NCBI GenBank assembly: GCA_964402115.1
Contig: CAYOBW010000109.1
Location: forward strand, 1-22,422
DNA from: CAYOBW01 sp964402115
Lineage (GTDB): Bacteria > Verrucomicrobiota > Kiritimatiellia > UBA8416 > CAYOBW01
Length of the DNA stretch: 22,422 nt
Reading direction: 5' to 3'
The position numbers and the translations under genes were made by a program. The notes beneath the pieces are model-generated. The model was given only the letters and a program-made list of their open reading frames with translations. It did not search any database and had not been told where the DNA came from. Shown piece after piece: positions 14,045 to 22,283 of the stretch. Position 1 is the first letter of the stretch. Every line of letters begins with the position of its first letter.

Positions 14045-15472
14045 GTCATCGTTCTCAGCTCCATCGTGGGATGGTTCAGCTCGAAATACGTCGGGGGCGC
14101 CCGCAAGGCCCGCGAACTGGGCCGGCAGGTCAGGGAATTGCGCGCCAAGGCGGACTCTCTGGCGCGTCCCGGGCTGGCGCGCTCCGGGTGGGAGTTCCCC
14201 GGCGAGGCGACGTCCTATGGACTGGCGCAAGTCCGCGTGATGCTGAGCCAGCTTGCCCGACATGCTGCGTCACCGCTGCACATGCTTCTGCGCGAGGAAG
14301 AGGCCAAGCAGCAGCGGCTCGACGCCGAGCAGCGGCTCGCGGCTCTCGAAGCGCTGCGAGCCGTGCGCTTGCGCGTGGAGCCCTTCGCCGCTGGCCGGCC
14401 TGCGGCACAACTGGCGCTGGGCCGTCTCCTGCGCCGCGCCCACGATCTCATCGAACGCCCGACGTTCGGGCAGACCCAGCAGGCCGATCTCACGAACTTG
14501 CTGCAAACGGCCGAGGCCTGGCTGTCGGACTCGACACGGGATGCGAAATATCGCGAGGCGCTGGTCGAGCGCAGGCGCAGCGACGAAATCCCGAACCTTG
14601 GCCTCGATCCTGCCCGCAAAGCCGTGCCCGCCGTGGTCCACGATCAACTTGTGGAACTCCTCGGCCAATGCCCCACGGCTGAGGTCATCGCCGACCAGCA
14701 GGCCACGCCCCCCGCCAAGCTTCAGGGATGCGACCAGACGCTCGCGAAACTGGCCCTGCTCTGGAGAGAACGCGCAACCGACTGGGCGGCTCAACTCGCG
14801 ACGATGTGCGGAAAAGGACAGCCTATCGAGGCCCTGTTCAGCCTCGTCGACGACGAAACCTGGAAACGGTTGGCGGCGGCGACCGACGGCGAGCTGCGGC
14901 TTGAGCGCCATCCGCCCCTTCCTGAGCGCCTGGAAACCTATCAGCTTGTGGAAGTCCGTCTCAGGAGCAGCATCCCCCACTTGAGCGAGGCGCGGATCTT
15001 CCGTCACCCCCTGCGTGTCGGGTGGCGGATAACGCCACCGGGCGGCCATCTCCGCAGCATGGAGACCAACGGTTTGACCTTGGTGCAGTACTTTCCCCTG
15101 CCCGGAACCGTCGCAATCGAAGCGTCGCTGCGCTGGCAGGGGCGCGAGATCCCCCTCGGCACGGAGCCGCTGCGCTTCACCGTAGACCCCAACCCTGAGT
15201 ATGGCAGACTCCGGGTGCTCCGCAGTGAGCTCACGGAGTGGGCGGCGATCGCCATCGCAGCCGGGTTTGCGGTCGCCACCGCCATGAGCACGCTCTACGA
15301 CCCCACCTTCGGCAGTTTCGGCCAGTACCTGGCACTGTTCCTCTGGGCGGCCGGGGCGGGTACGGGTGGCAACATCTTCAAGGAACTCGGCGCGACGGCC
15401 ACGCCGGGGGGCCGCTCGGATGCCACCCTCCCTGCAGCGGCCCCCGGTGGAACGGCGGCAGCGGGGCGGTGA
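14045..15472 (+). CDS. C-terminal part of membrane protein: TM, helical domain, beta domain, two TMs
   Basis: 475 residues are readable after the gap. The start of this piece is hydrophobic (VIVLSSIVGW, residues 1-10 of the piece) and is probably the end of a TM helix. A long charged helical region follows (about 17-290) with coiled-coil-like stretches at 22-42 and 82-110. A beta-rich segment (about 300-382) includes VGWRITPPGG and YFPLPGTVAIEASL, which looks like a PKD/Ig-type sandwich. Two closely spaced hydrophobic helices end the protein (about 398-415 and 424-447), then an Ala/Gly/Pro-rich tail. With the upstream piece this makes a protein of at least 718 residues, with an outside Ig-like part and a large inside part. 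I recognise no family. The architecture suggests envelope sensing or anchoring (inference). Confidence 0.68.
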   Translation, partial: VIVLSSIVGWFSSKYVGGARKARELGRQVRELRAKADSLARPGLARSGWEFPGEATSYGLAQVRVMLSQLARHAASPLHMLLREEEAKQQRLDAEQRLAALEALRAVRLRVEPFAAGRPAAQLALGRLLRRAHDLIERPTFGQTQQADLTNLLQTAEAWLSDSTRDAKYREALVERRRSDEIPNLGLDPARKAVPAVVHDQLVELLGQCPTAEVIADQQATPPAKLQGCDQTLAKLALLWRERATDWAAQLATMCGKGQPIEALFSLVDDETWKRLAAATDGELRLERHPPLPERLETYQLVEVRLRSSIPHLSEARIFRHPLRVGWRITPPGGHLRSMETNGLTLVQYFPLPGTVAIEASLRWQGREIPLGTEPLRFTVDPNPEYGRLRVLRSELTEWAAIAIAAGFAVATAMSTLYDPTFGSFGQYLALFLWAAGAGTGGNIFKELGATATPGGRSDATLPAAAPGGTAAAGR

Positions 15473-15496
15473 CTGTCTGAGGGGCGGACTGCTGGG

Positions 15497-15525
15497 TTGC
15501 CTTTCGGCGCAACGCCCGCTATGCT
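15497..15525 (+). promoter_or_regulatory. Sigma70-like promoter of the DUF2760-Hsp70 operon
   Basis: TTGCCT (15497-15502), a 17-base spacer, then TATGCT (15520-15525). The start would be near 15532. No CIRCE-type inverted repeat and no clear sigma32 heat-shock promoter is seen, so housekeeping expression is the simplest reading. Confidence 0.6.
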
Positions 15526-15544
15526 TGCGGCGTTCAGGTTCACC

Positions 15545-15571
15545 ATGGACTTTGAAAGGAAGTGCTCATGA
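15545..15571 (+). CDS. Possible eight-codon leader ORF
   Basis: ATG at 15545 opens a frame encoding MDFERKCS. Its TGA (15569-15571) overlaps the DUF2760 ATG as ATGA. It starts about 13 bases after the predicted transcription start and lacks a clear ribosome-binding site. It could couple translation, or be chance. Confidence 0.2.
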   Translation: MDFERKCS

Positions 15572-16077
15572 CGTGTGTGCTGACGGCTTTGCGGGCGTTC
15601 TTTCGTGTTCTCGGCGACCGCCGGTTCGCGGATAGTGTGACGGGCCTGTTGGCGGAGACAGGGGCGGCTGCGCCGGAGCAGGCCGTGAAGCCCTCCCGCA
15701 GCGAGGCTCTGACCTTGCTGGCCGCGCTCCAGCGCGAGGCCCGGCTGCTGGATTTCCTCATGGAACCGGTTCATGCGTACAGCGACGCCCAGATCGGCGC
15801 GGCTGCGCGCGACATCCACGACAAATCCGCAAAACTGCTCGCCGAGTACTTCGGCGTCAAGCCCCTGCTGGCCGAGAAGGAGGGCGCGGCCTGCACCGTC
15901 CCCGCCGGCTACGACCCGGTGCAGTACCGCGTCAGCGGCAACCTGGCCGCCCAGGCGCCGTTCACCGGCACGCTGCGTCACCCGGGCTGGATCGCGACCA
16001 CGTGCAAACTGCCGCAGTGGACGGGGCAGAACGCGTCCGCCATGGTCATAGCGGCGGCTGAAGTGGAAGTCCGCTAA
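15568..16077 (+). CDS. DUF2760 protein, partner of Hsp70-like genes
   Basis: A 169-residue cytoplasmic protein that I assign to DUF2760, a family usually encoded next to atypical Hsp70 genes, as here. The N-terminal half (about 1-100) is helical with RFADSVTGLL, a short Pro/Ala linker near 33-42, and the helix LLAALQREARLLDFLMEP (50-67). The C-terminal half (about 108-169) is beta-rich with GYDPVQYRVSGN and TLRHPGW. The ATG at 15568 is chosen because AAGGAAG stands 6-8 bases before it; a GTG at 15562 would be too close to that site. The next gene starts 35 bases after its stop. No enzymatic motif is visible. Its conserved position suggests a substrate adaptor or co-factor for the two Hsp70-like proteins (inference). 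Confidence 0.82.
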   Translation: MTCVLTALRAFFRVLGDRRFADSVTGLLAETGAAAPEQAVKPSRSEALTLLAALQREARLLDFLMEPVHAYSDAQIGAAARDIHDKSAKLLAEYFGVKPLLAEKEGAACTVPAGYDPVQYRVSGNLAAQAPFTGTLRHPGWIATTCKLPQWTGQNASAMVIAAAEVEVR

Positions 16078-16112
16078 GGTTGCGGGCGGCCGCCCCCGCT
16101 GGAGCGAAGCGC

Positions 16113-17885
16113 ATGAAACCCACATACTCGATCGGCATCGACCTTGGCACGACGAACAGCGCGCTGGCCTTCGTGGAGCTGGCGGGCGAAAACCCGGCCG
16201 TGCGGTTGCTGGAGATTCCCCAGGTCGTGGCCGCGGCCACGCTGGAGTCGAACGCGCTGCTGCCGTCCTTCGTCTTCCTCGCCCCCGAGAACGAGGCGCA
16301 AGGCGGCGGCCTCGATCTGCCGTGGGCGCGAAAAATGGATCACGTGGCCGGCGTGTGGGCCCGCGAGCGCTCCGCCGAGGCGCCCGACCGCGCCGTCGCC
16401 TCGGCCAAGTCCTGGCTCTGCAACGGCAGGGTCGACCGCCGCCAGCCGATCCTCCCGTGGGGCGCCCCGGCGGGCGTGCCGAAGATCTCCCCCGTCGAAG
16501 CGTCGCGCCGCTACCTGGCGCACCTGGCGGCGGCCTGGAACCACGCGTTTCCGGCCGCGCCGCTCGCCGAGCAGCAGGTGGTGCTCACCGTGCCGGCCTC
16601 GTTCGATGCCGTCGCGCGCGAGCTCACGCGCGAGGCCGCGCTGGCCGCCGGTTTGCCCGCCACGCTGGTCCTGCTCGAAGAGCCGCAGGCCGCGCTCTAC
16701 GCCTGGCTGGCCGCCCAGGGTGACGGCTGGCGCCGGAAGCTGCGCGAAGGCGACGCCATCCTCGTCTGCGACGTCGGCGGCGGCACGACCGACCTGACGC
16801 TCGTGCGCGTGGAGGCCGAAAACGGCGAGCTGCAGCTGCGCCGGGTCCTGGTCGGCAACCACCTGCTGGTGGGCGGCGACAACATGGACATCGCGCTTGC
16901 GCACCATGCGCGCGGGCTTTTCGCGGAGAAGGGTGTGGAGCTGGACGCCTGGCAGTCCGTCTCCCTGTGGCACGCCTGCCGGCGCGCGAAGGAAACGCTG
17001 CTGGCCGACGGCGCCCCGAAGAGCTGCCCGGTCGCCGTCCTGGGACGCGGCACACGCCTGATCGGCGGCACGGTCTCCGTGACGCTCCGGCGCGAGGACG
17101 TCGTGGCGCTCCTGGTGGACGGGTTCTACCCGGAATGCGAGCGGGCCGCCCGGCCCGCGCAGCCGACCGGCTCGGGCTTCCGCGAGCTCGGCCTACCCTA
17201 CGAAGCCGATGCCGCCGTCACGCGCCACCTGGCCCAGTTCCTCTCGCTCCCGGAGAGCGAAGCCTCGCACCCCACCCAGGTTCTGCTGAACGGCGGCGTG
17301 TTCAAGGCCGCCGCTTTCCGCAAGCGGATCATGCAGGTGCTGGGGACCTGGTTCAAGGACGCGCCGCGCCCGCTGGACGGCGCGCTGGATCTCGACTTCG
17401 CCGTGGCGCGCGGCGCGGCGCACTACGGGGCCGCCAAGCTCGGCAGCGGCATTCGCATCCGGGGCGGGGCGCCCTGCTCGTACTACGTCGGCATCGAGAC
17501 CGTCGGCCCGGCCGTTCCCGGCGCGACCCGCCCCGTGAAGGCCCTCTGCGTCGTGCCCCAGGGCATGGAAGAGGGAACCGAGACAGACGTGCCCGGCGAC
17601 GAGATCGGCGTCGTGGTCGGCGCCCGCGCGCACTTCCGGTTCTTCAGCGCGAACGGCCGCAAGCAGGATGCCGCCGGCACGCTGCTCACGGCGTGGAAGC
17701 CCGACGAGCTGCGCGAAAGCGCTTCCTTGGAAACCGAACTCAAGGCCGCCGACCCCGTCGGCGAGGTGGTCCCCGTGCGTTTCCATGCGAAGCTCACCGA
17801 GCTGGGCGTTTTCGAGCTTTGGTGCGTGCGGACGGACAAGGAGCAGCGCTGGAAGCTTGCCTTCAGCATCCGGGAGGAAGCGTGA
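16113..17885 (+). CDS. Hsp70-like ATPase, short form (590 aa)
   Basis: Actin-fold ATPase of the Hsp70 superfamily. Residues 7-18 carry IGIDLGTTNSAL (phosphate-1), 97-103 ASAKSWL, 159-164 TVPASF, 189-196 EEPQAALY, 217-230 LVCDVGGGTTDLTL (phosphate-2), 250-261 LLVGGDNMDIAL and 391-398 LNGGVFKA (adenosine motif). Catalytic positions look intact. The C-terminal part (about 450-590) is beta-rich, but it does not match the DnaK substrate-binding domain and lacks its helical lid. It ends after a VRFHAKLTELGVFELW stretch. The ATG at 16113 has GGAG 8 bases upstream; an earlier in-frame start at 16080 is less likely. Its stop overlaps the GTG of a second Hsp70-like gene (GTGA), so the two products are made together and may form a pair. 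No DnaJ or GrpE is encoded nearby. Confidence 0.9.
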   Translation: MKPTYSIGIDLGTTNSALAFVELAGENPAVRLLEIPQVVAAATLESNALLPSFVFLAPENEAQGGGLDLPWARKMDHVAGVWARERSAEAPDRAVASAKSWLCNGRVDRRQPILPWGAPAGVPKISPVEASRRYLAHLAAAWNHAFPAAPLAEQQVVLTVPASFDAVARELTREAALAAGLPATLVLLEEPQAALYAWLAAQGDGWRRKLREGDAILVCDVGGGTTDLTLVRVEAENGELQLRRVLVGNHLLVGGDNMDIALAHHARGLFAEKGVELDAWQSVSLWHACRRAKETLLADGAPKSCPVAVLGRGTRLIGGTVSVTLRREDVVALLVDGFYPECERAARPAQPTGSGFRELGLPYEADAAVTRHLAQFLSLPESEASHPTQVLLNGGVFKAAAFRKRIMQVLGTWFKDAPRPLDGALDLDFAVARGAAHYGAAKLGSGIRIRGGAPCSYYVGIETVGPAVPGATRPVKALCVVPQGMEEGTETDVPGDEIGVVVGARAHFRFFSANGRKQDAAGTLLTAWKPDELRESASLETELKAADPVGEVVPVRFHAKLTELGVFELWCVRTDKEQRWKLAFSIREEA

Positions 17886-20710
17886 CAGCCGCCGGCGCCC
17901 GCTACATCGTCGGCATCGACCTCGGCACGACGAACAGCGCGCTGGCCTACGTGGACCAGCGCGCGGATGAGCCCGCCGTGCAGATCTTCCCCATTCCCCA
18001 GTTCACGGCGGCCGCCACCATCGAAGCACGCGACACCCTGCCGTCGTGCTCCTACGAGCTGACCGCCGGGGAGATGGCCGGCGCCGCGCTGGCCGCGCCC
18101 TGGCGCGACGAGCAGAACGCCCGCTACATCGTCGGATCCTGGGCGCTCGACCTCGGCGCCGAAGCCCCCGCCCGCCTGGTCGCCTCCGCCAAGTCCTGGC
18201 TGTGCCATCCCGGCATCGACCGCACCGCGCCCATTCTCCCCTGGCGGGCGGCCGAGGGCGTGGCGCGCATCTCGCCCATCGTTGCCAGCGCCCGTTTCCT
18301 CGACCACCTGCGCCGCACCTGGAACGAGGCGCACCCGGGCGACCCGCTCGAACGCCAGCGCGTGATCGTGACGATTCCGGCCTCGTTTGACGAAATGGCC
18401 CGCGAGCTCACGCTGCGCGCCGCCCGCGCGGCCGAACTCGAAGAGGTCCTGCTGATCGAGGAACCGGTCGCCGCGTTCTGCTCCTGGAGCCGCAAGCACG
18501 CGGCCCGCGCGGAGGCGGCGCCGCAGCCCGGCTCCATCATACTGGTCTGCGACGTCGGCGGCGGCACCACCGATTTCACGCTCATTCACGTGCGCGCCAC
18601 CGAGGCGGGCGCGCCCGACTACCACCGCGTGGCGGTCGGGGAGCACCTGATCCTGGGGGGCGACAACCTCGACCTCGCGCTCGCCTACCACGTGGAGAAG
18701 AAACTCGCCGCCAGTACGCCACTGACCCCGCACCTCTGGATGTGGCTCGTTCGCCGCTGCCGGCGCGCCAAGGAACTCCTGCTGGGCGAGGACGCGCCGG
18801 CCGCGTACACGATACACCTCCCGTCCGGCGGCAGCAGCCTGTTCCGCGGCAGCATCCAGACGGAGCTCACCCGCGCGGAAGTGCTCGAGGTGCTCGTGGA
18901 CGGTTTCCTGCCCCGCGTCCCCTCCAGCGCGCTCCCGACGCGGGAGAAGTCCGGCTTCCGCGAGTTCGGCCTGCCCTACGCCCCCGATCCGGGCATCACC
19001 CGCTACCTGGCCGAATTCCTCGCCATGTCGGCGGACGCGGGCACGCTGCCCACGGCGAAGACCATCTCCGGTTTCGTGCGCCCGGACTACGTGCTGCTGA
19101 ACGGCGGGTTCTTCGCCTCCCCCGTGCTGCGCGCGCGCCTGCTCGAGGTGCTGCAGTCCTGGTATGCCCCGGCCGGCGGCGGCGACCGGCAGGTGCGCGT
19201 GCTCGAGAACGACCGGCTGGACCTGGCCGTGGCCGATGGCGCGGCGTGGTACGGGCTGGCGCGGCACCTCGGGCGCAGCGTCGTGCACACCGGCGCCTCC
19301 CGCGCCTACTACATCGGGCTCTCGTCCGGCCCCGCCGCCGTGCCGTCGGCCGTCTGCCTCATTCCCGGCGGACTGCCCGAGGGCACCGAGGTGCGGATGC
19401 CCGACCGCAAGTTCGAACTGCTGGTACACCAGCCCGCCGAGTTCCCCATCTTCAGCTCCGCCTACCGGGCGCACGACAAGCCCGGCGATCTCGTCGTCCC
19501 CAGCGAAGCCCTGCATTTCACCGAATTGCCGCCCCTGCGCACGATCCTGAAGGCGCGCGACCGAAAATCGGCCGGCGGCCACGTCCAGGTGACCCTCAAC
19601 GCCCGCCTGACCGAGGTCGGCACCATCGAGCTCTGGTGCTCCGAGATCGGCGGCAAGCGCACGTGGCGCCTGCAGTTCGAATCGCGCCGCCAGGCTCCGC
19701 AGCCGGCGGCGCAGGCCGACAGCGCGCCCCAGCCCCAGCCCCAGCCCGCGGGCCGGGCGGAAGACACAACCGCGGCGCGCCTGCACCGGGTCGACCCCGT
19801 CTTGCAGGCCGTCTTCGGCATGACCGACAAGATCAGGCATCCGCCGGCGCTCATGAAGGAGCTCGAGAAGGCCGTCGGCCTGGCGCGCGACGAGTGGCCC
19901 CTGCCCATCCTGCGGGGCGTCTGGGACAAGCTGCGCGAATGGGAGGAGAAGCGCTGGCTTTCCGACCAGCACCATGCGCGCTGGCTGAACGCCGCCGGCT
20001 ACTGCCTGCGTCCCGGCTACGGCATGACGCTTGACGACTGGCGCATGCAGGAGTCGTCCGCGCTCGTGCAGGAGGACGATCTCACCCGCGACGACACGCC
20101 AGACCCGCAGGCGGAGTGGTTCCTGTACTGGCGGCGCACATCCGGCGGACTCAATGCGGGCCGGCAATCCGCGCTCGCGCGCTTCGCGGCGCAGCTGATC
20201 GAAGCCTTTCCGCCCGACCAGTCCAAGCGCGCGCCCTCCGGCCGCGAATACCAGGAGCTGTGGCGGATGCTCGGGTCGCTGGAGTGGCTGGATGCGAAGC
20301 GCAAGATCGCGCTGGGCGACCTGGCCCTGGCGGCGCTGGCCCGGCACGGCAGCGATGCCTGCGGCGGGAGCCTCCTCTTTGCCGTCTCCCGCTTCGGCGC
20401 GCGCGTGCCCGCCTATGGTCCCATCAATACGGTCCTGCCCCCGGAAACGGTCGAGGCCTGGATCGACCGGCTCCTCGGCCTGGGCGCCAGCAGCCGCAAC
20501 TTCTGTGTGGCGCTCATGCTGCTGGCCCGCCGGACGGATGACCGGTTCCGCGACGTGTCCGGCGACTGCCGGCACGCCGTCACGCAGGCGCTCACCCGCG
20601 CCAATGCCTCCGCCCATGTCCTCCAGGTCGTGAACGAAGTCGTCGAGCTGGCCGAAGAGCAGACCTACGTCTTCGGCGAACGCCTGCCCATCGGCCTGCG
20701 GCTGGTGTAA
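17882..20710 (+). CDS. Hsp70-like ATPase, long form with DUF3731-type C-terminus (942 aa)
   Basis: Paralogue of the preceding protein plus about 340 extra residues. Residues 9-21 carry IVGIDLGTTNSAL, 101-107 ASAKSWL, 193-199 EEPVAAF, 221-233 LVCDVGGGTTDFT, 257-266 ILGGDNLDLA and 405-411 LLNGGFF. The beta-rich part ends at about 600 with LTEVGTIELWC, matching the end of the short form. A Pro/Gln/Ala linker (604-625) leads to a helical region (about 632-942) with HRVDPVLQAVFG, WRLNAAGYCLRPG-like and LYWRR motifs, which I take to be the DUF3731 region found fused to such Hsp70s. The GTG start overlaps the upstream stop, with GGAGGAAG just before it. The function is unknown; a protein-remodelling complex with the short form and DUF2760 is likely (inference). 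Confidence 0.88.
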   Translation: MTAAGARYIVGIDLGTTNSALAYVDQRADEPAVQIFPIPQFTAAATIEARDTLPSCSYELTAGEMAGAALAAPWRDEQNARYIVGSWALDLGAEAPARLVASAKSWLCHPGIDRTAPILPWRAAEGVARISPIVASARFLDHLRRTWNEAHPGDPLERQRVIVTIPASFDEMARELTLRAARAAELEEVLLIEEPVAAFCSWSRKHAARAEAAPQPGSIILVCDVGGGTTDFTLIHVRATEAGAPDYHRVAVGEHLILGGDNLDLALAYHVEKKLAASTPLTPHLWMWLVRRCRRAKELLLGEDAPAAYTIHLPSGGSSLFRGSIQTELTRAEVLEVLVDGFLPRVPSSALPTREKSGFREFGLPYAPDPGITRYLAEFLAMSADAGTLPTAKTISGFVRPDYVLLNGGFFASPVLRARLLEVLQSWYAPAGGGDRQVRVLENDRLDLAVADGAAWYGLARHLGRSVVHTGASRAYYIGLSSGPAAVPSAVCLIPGGLPEGTEVRMPDRKFELLVHQPAEFPIFSSAYRAHDKPGDLVVPSEALHFTELPPLRTILKARDRKSAGGHVQVTLNARLTEVGTIELWCSEIGGKRTWRLQFESRRQAPQPAAQADSAPQPQPQPAGRAEDTTAARLHRVDPVLQAVFGMTDKIRHPPALMKELEKAVGLARDEWPLPILRGVWDKLREWEEKRWLSDQHHARWLNAAGYCLRPGYGMTLDDWRMQESSALVQEDDLTRDDTPDPQAEWFLYWRRTSGGLNAGRQSALARFAAQLIEAFPPDQSKRAPSGREYQELWRMLGSLEWLDAKRKIALGDLALAALARHGSDACGGSLLFAVSRFGARVPAYGPINTVLPPETVEAWIDRLLGLGASSRNFCVALMLLARRTDDRFRDVSGDCRHAVTQALTRANASAHVLQVVNEVVELAEEQTYVFGERLPIGLRLV

Positions 20711-20737
20711 ACGGGACGGGGCCGACTTTCGCGAGGA

Positions 20738-21520
20738 CTACCGCTTCTCCGCCGGGGTCTCCGGCGTGCCCTTCAGGCAGTCGGCCCAGTGGCTGATGAA
20801 GAACTTCTTCTGCGCGGGCAGGAGCCTGTCAGCCGTGCCCACGATCGGCCGCAGGGCCGTGGTCATTTGCAGGGCGACCAGCAGGAAGATGACGGTCCAG
20901 AAGGTGAAGCCGCCGCGTCCCTCGGCGCTGTAGAGGACGAAGCCCGTACCCACGAACCGCAGTCCGAAGAAGCCCGCAACCAGTCCGAAAGCGATGTGCA
21001 GTGCCCCCATCGCCGGCACCGATTCCGTGGATTGCGAAAAGACCCACGCAACCGGCGCAAAACCGACCAGCAGCACGGAAAGCAGCGCCACCAACCCCGC
21101 GACCAGACCGGCGACCTCCACCAGGCGCACCTGCGCTCCGCCGAGACAGGCAAAAATGAAGAGGCTCGGCAGGCAGATGAAGGCGGCGAAAACCAGGCCG
21201 GCGGCGATCTTCACCGGCGCGGCCCAGAGTTGCACGCCGCCGGAAAACGTGCCGGCCACGAGGCCATACACGAGGCTGCACAGCACGCCAAGGCCGAGCA
21301 GCGATACGACGAGCCGGTCACCGCCCGGCTGGCGCAGCTGGAAGAGCACGCGGCGCGGCTGGCGCAGCAGCGCCTCCACGACAGCGCCGAGGCCGGTGAT
21401 CGGCGCCTGTTCCTCCGGGCTCGCGCCGAGCGGCCTGGGCGCACATACCGCCTCGCGCGCAGGCACGGCTGGCGGCACTTGCGGGGGCATGGCTGGGGGT
21501 GTCGGCGGGTATTCGCTCAT
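20738..21520 (-). CDS. Multi-TM membrane protein with Pro-rich N-terminus (Yip1-like layout)
   Basis: 260 residues. A Pro-rich cytoplasmic N-terminus (about 1-25) and an amphipathic stretch with LRQPRRVLFQLRQPGGD (52-68) are followed by five or six hydrophobic helices at about 69-90, 102-125, 134-160, 170-187, 189-197 and 206-219. The C-terminus contains QMTTALRPIVG (218-228) and a short tail with KKFFISHW. The layout resembles Yip1-family proteins, but the match is by eye only. The ATG at 21520 is preferred over a GTG at 21526 because GGAG lies 7 bases before the ATG and only one base before the GTG. It follows the gene at 21558 by 37 bases on the same strand, in a likely operon. It is convergent with the long Hsp70-like gene, with only 27 bases between stops. 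Confidence 0.78.
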   Translation of the reverse strand: MSEYPPTPPAMPPQVPPAVPAREAVCAPRPLGASPEEQAPITGLGAVVEALLRQPRRVLFQLRQPGGDRLVVSLLGLGVLCSLVYGLVAGTFSGGVQLWAAPVKIAAGLVFAAFICLPSLFIFACLGGAQVRLVEVAGLVAGLVALLSVLLVGFAPVAWVFSQSTESVPAMGALHIAFGLVAGFFGLRFVGTGFVLYSAEGRGGFTFWTVIFLLVALQMTTALRPIVGTADRLLPAQKKFFISHWADCLKGTPETPAEKR

Positions 21521-21557
21521 GTTCACGCTCCGGTTGCAGGTTGTGTACGCATACTTT

Positions 21558-22277
21558 TCACCAGGAAAGCAGATCGCGGAGGGCGCAGAAAACGGTTTCG
21601 TAGAAGTTCCCCTGCAGCGGATGCGGCCTGAGGAACTGCACGCCCAGGTCCGGCGCGCCGAAGAACGGGCGCAGAATCCAGCAAAGCTGGCTGCCGAGCA
21701 GGAGGTTCCCGGCCAGCCACGCGAACAGCACGCGCCGGGCTATGCCAGCGTCACCGCTCAAGCGCTGCAGCAGTTGCCTGAGGCGGACGTTGGCCATCAC
21801 GCCCGCGAAGGCGATGACAGCGACGTTGGCCACTTTCAGGAAGCAGAACGTCAGCCAGCCGGTCTCCCTGCCCGCCGTCATCGGTGGCAGGTTCCACGCC
21901 AGAAAGAAGAGAACGGGACTGAACGCGCCCAGAATGGCGGCGGCGATGGTGAAACTCAACAGGATCGCGAGCAACGACTGCCGGAAGCGCAGGTTGAGCC
22001 CGAGCAGCGGGGCCAGCATGCCATTGAGCAGTGCATTGCCCAGCGTGGTAAGCAGGATGATGAGCGGGAACTTGACGGCGACATAGCCCGCCTGCAGCGG
22101 CGAACGCCAGCACCCCATCGACGCGCCATACAAGCCTGCGCCGGCAAGAATCACCGCCAGGCAGAACCCCGCCCGTCGCGCATCCCATTGCTCCATCCAG
22201 CGATTGATGGGCTCGGCTTCACCCCGCAGCAGGATCGCCACATCGCAGAGGTCAAGGCTGGAGCAGCGAGCATCCAT
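21558..22277 (-). CDS. Multi-TM membrane protein with LRP signature
   Basis: 239 residues with a short cytoplasmic N-terminus and about five hydrophobic helices (about 38-54, 66-92, 101-128, 143-162 and 183-202). The C-terminus has GSQLCWILRPFFGAPD (195-210) and ends LRDLLSW. The Q-x4-LRP-x2-G-x2-D pattern recurs in the next gene of this operon, so the two may be distant paralogues or partners. I have no functional assignment. The ATG at 22277 is preferred: a good promoter ends 6 bases upstream and no ribosome-binding site is seen, which fits leaderless initiation. An ATG at 22376 in the same frame would add 33 residues of non-hydrophobic sequence and would place the promoter inside the gene. 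Confidence 0.75.
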   Translation of the reverse strand: MDARCSSLDLCDVAILLRGEAEPINRWMEQWDARRAGFCLAVILAGAGLYGASMGCWRSPLQAGYVAVKFPLIILLTTLGNALLNGMLAPLLGLNLRFRQSLLAILLSFTIAAAILGAFSPVLFFLAWNLPPMTAGRETGWLTFCFLKVANVAVIAFAGVMANVRLRQLLQRLSGDAGIARRVLFAWLAGNLLLGSQLCWILRPFFGAPDLGVQFLRPHPLQGNFYETVFCALRDLLSW

Positions 22278-22283
22278 GGGGCG

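Noticed and set aside
15473..15567. A heat-shock operator or sigma32 promoter before the Hsp70 operon
   Set aside because: No CIRCE inverted repeat or convincing sigma32 boxes; a sigma70-type promoter explains the region.
16967..17881. A longer start for the second Hsp70-like gene
   Set aside because: Those 305 codons lie over the first Hsp70-like gene and are shadow sequence; the GTG at 17882 directly precedes the phosphate-1 motif and follows GGAGG.
17483..20617. A 1044-residue open frame on the minus strand opposite the Hsp70-like genes
   Set aside because: It is antisense to two clear Hsp70-family genes, is rich in Arg/Gly/Ala/His, has no domain signature, and arises from lack of stops in GC-rich DNA.
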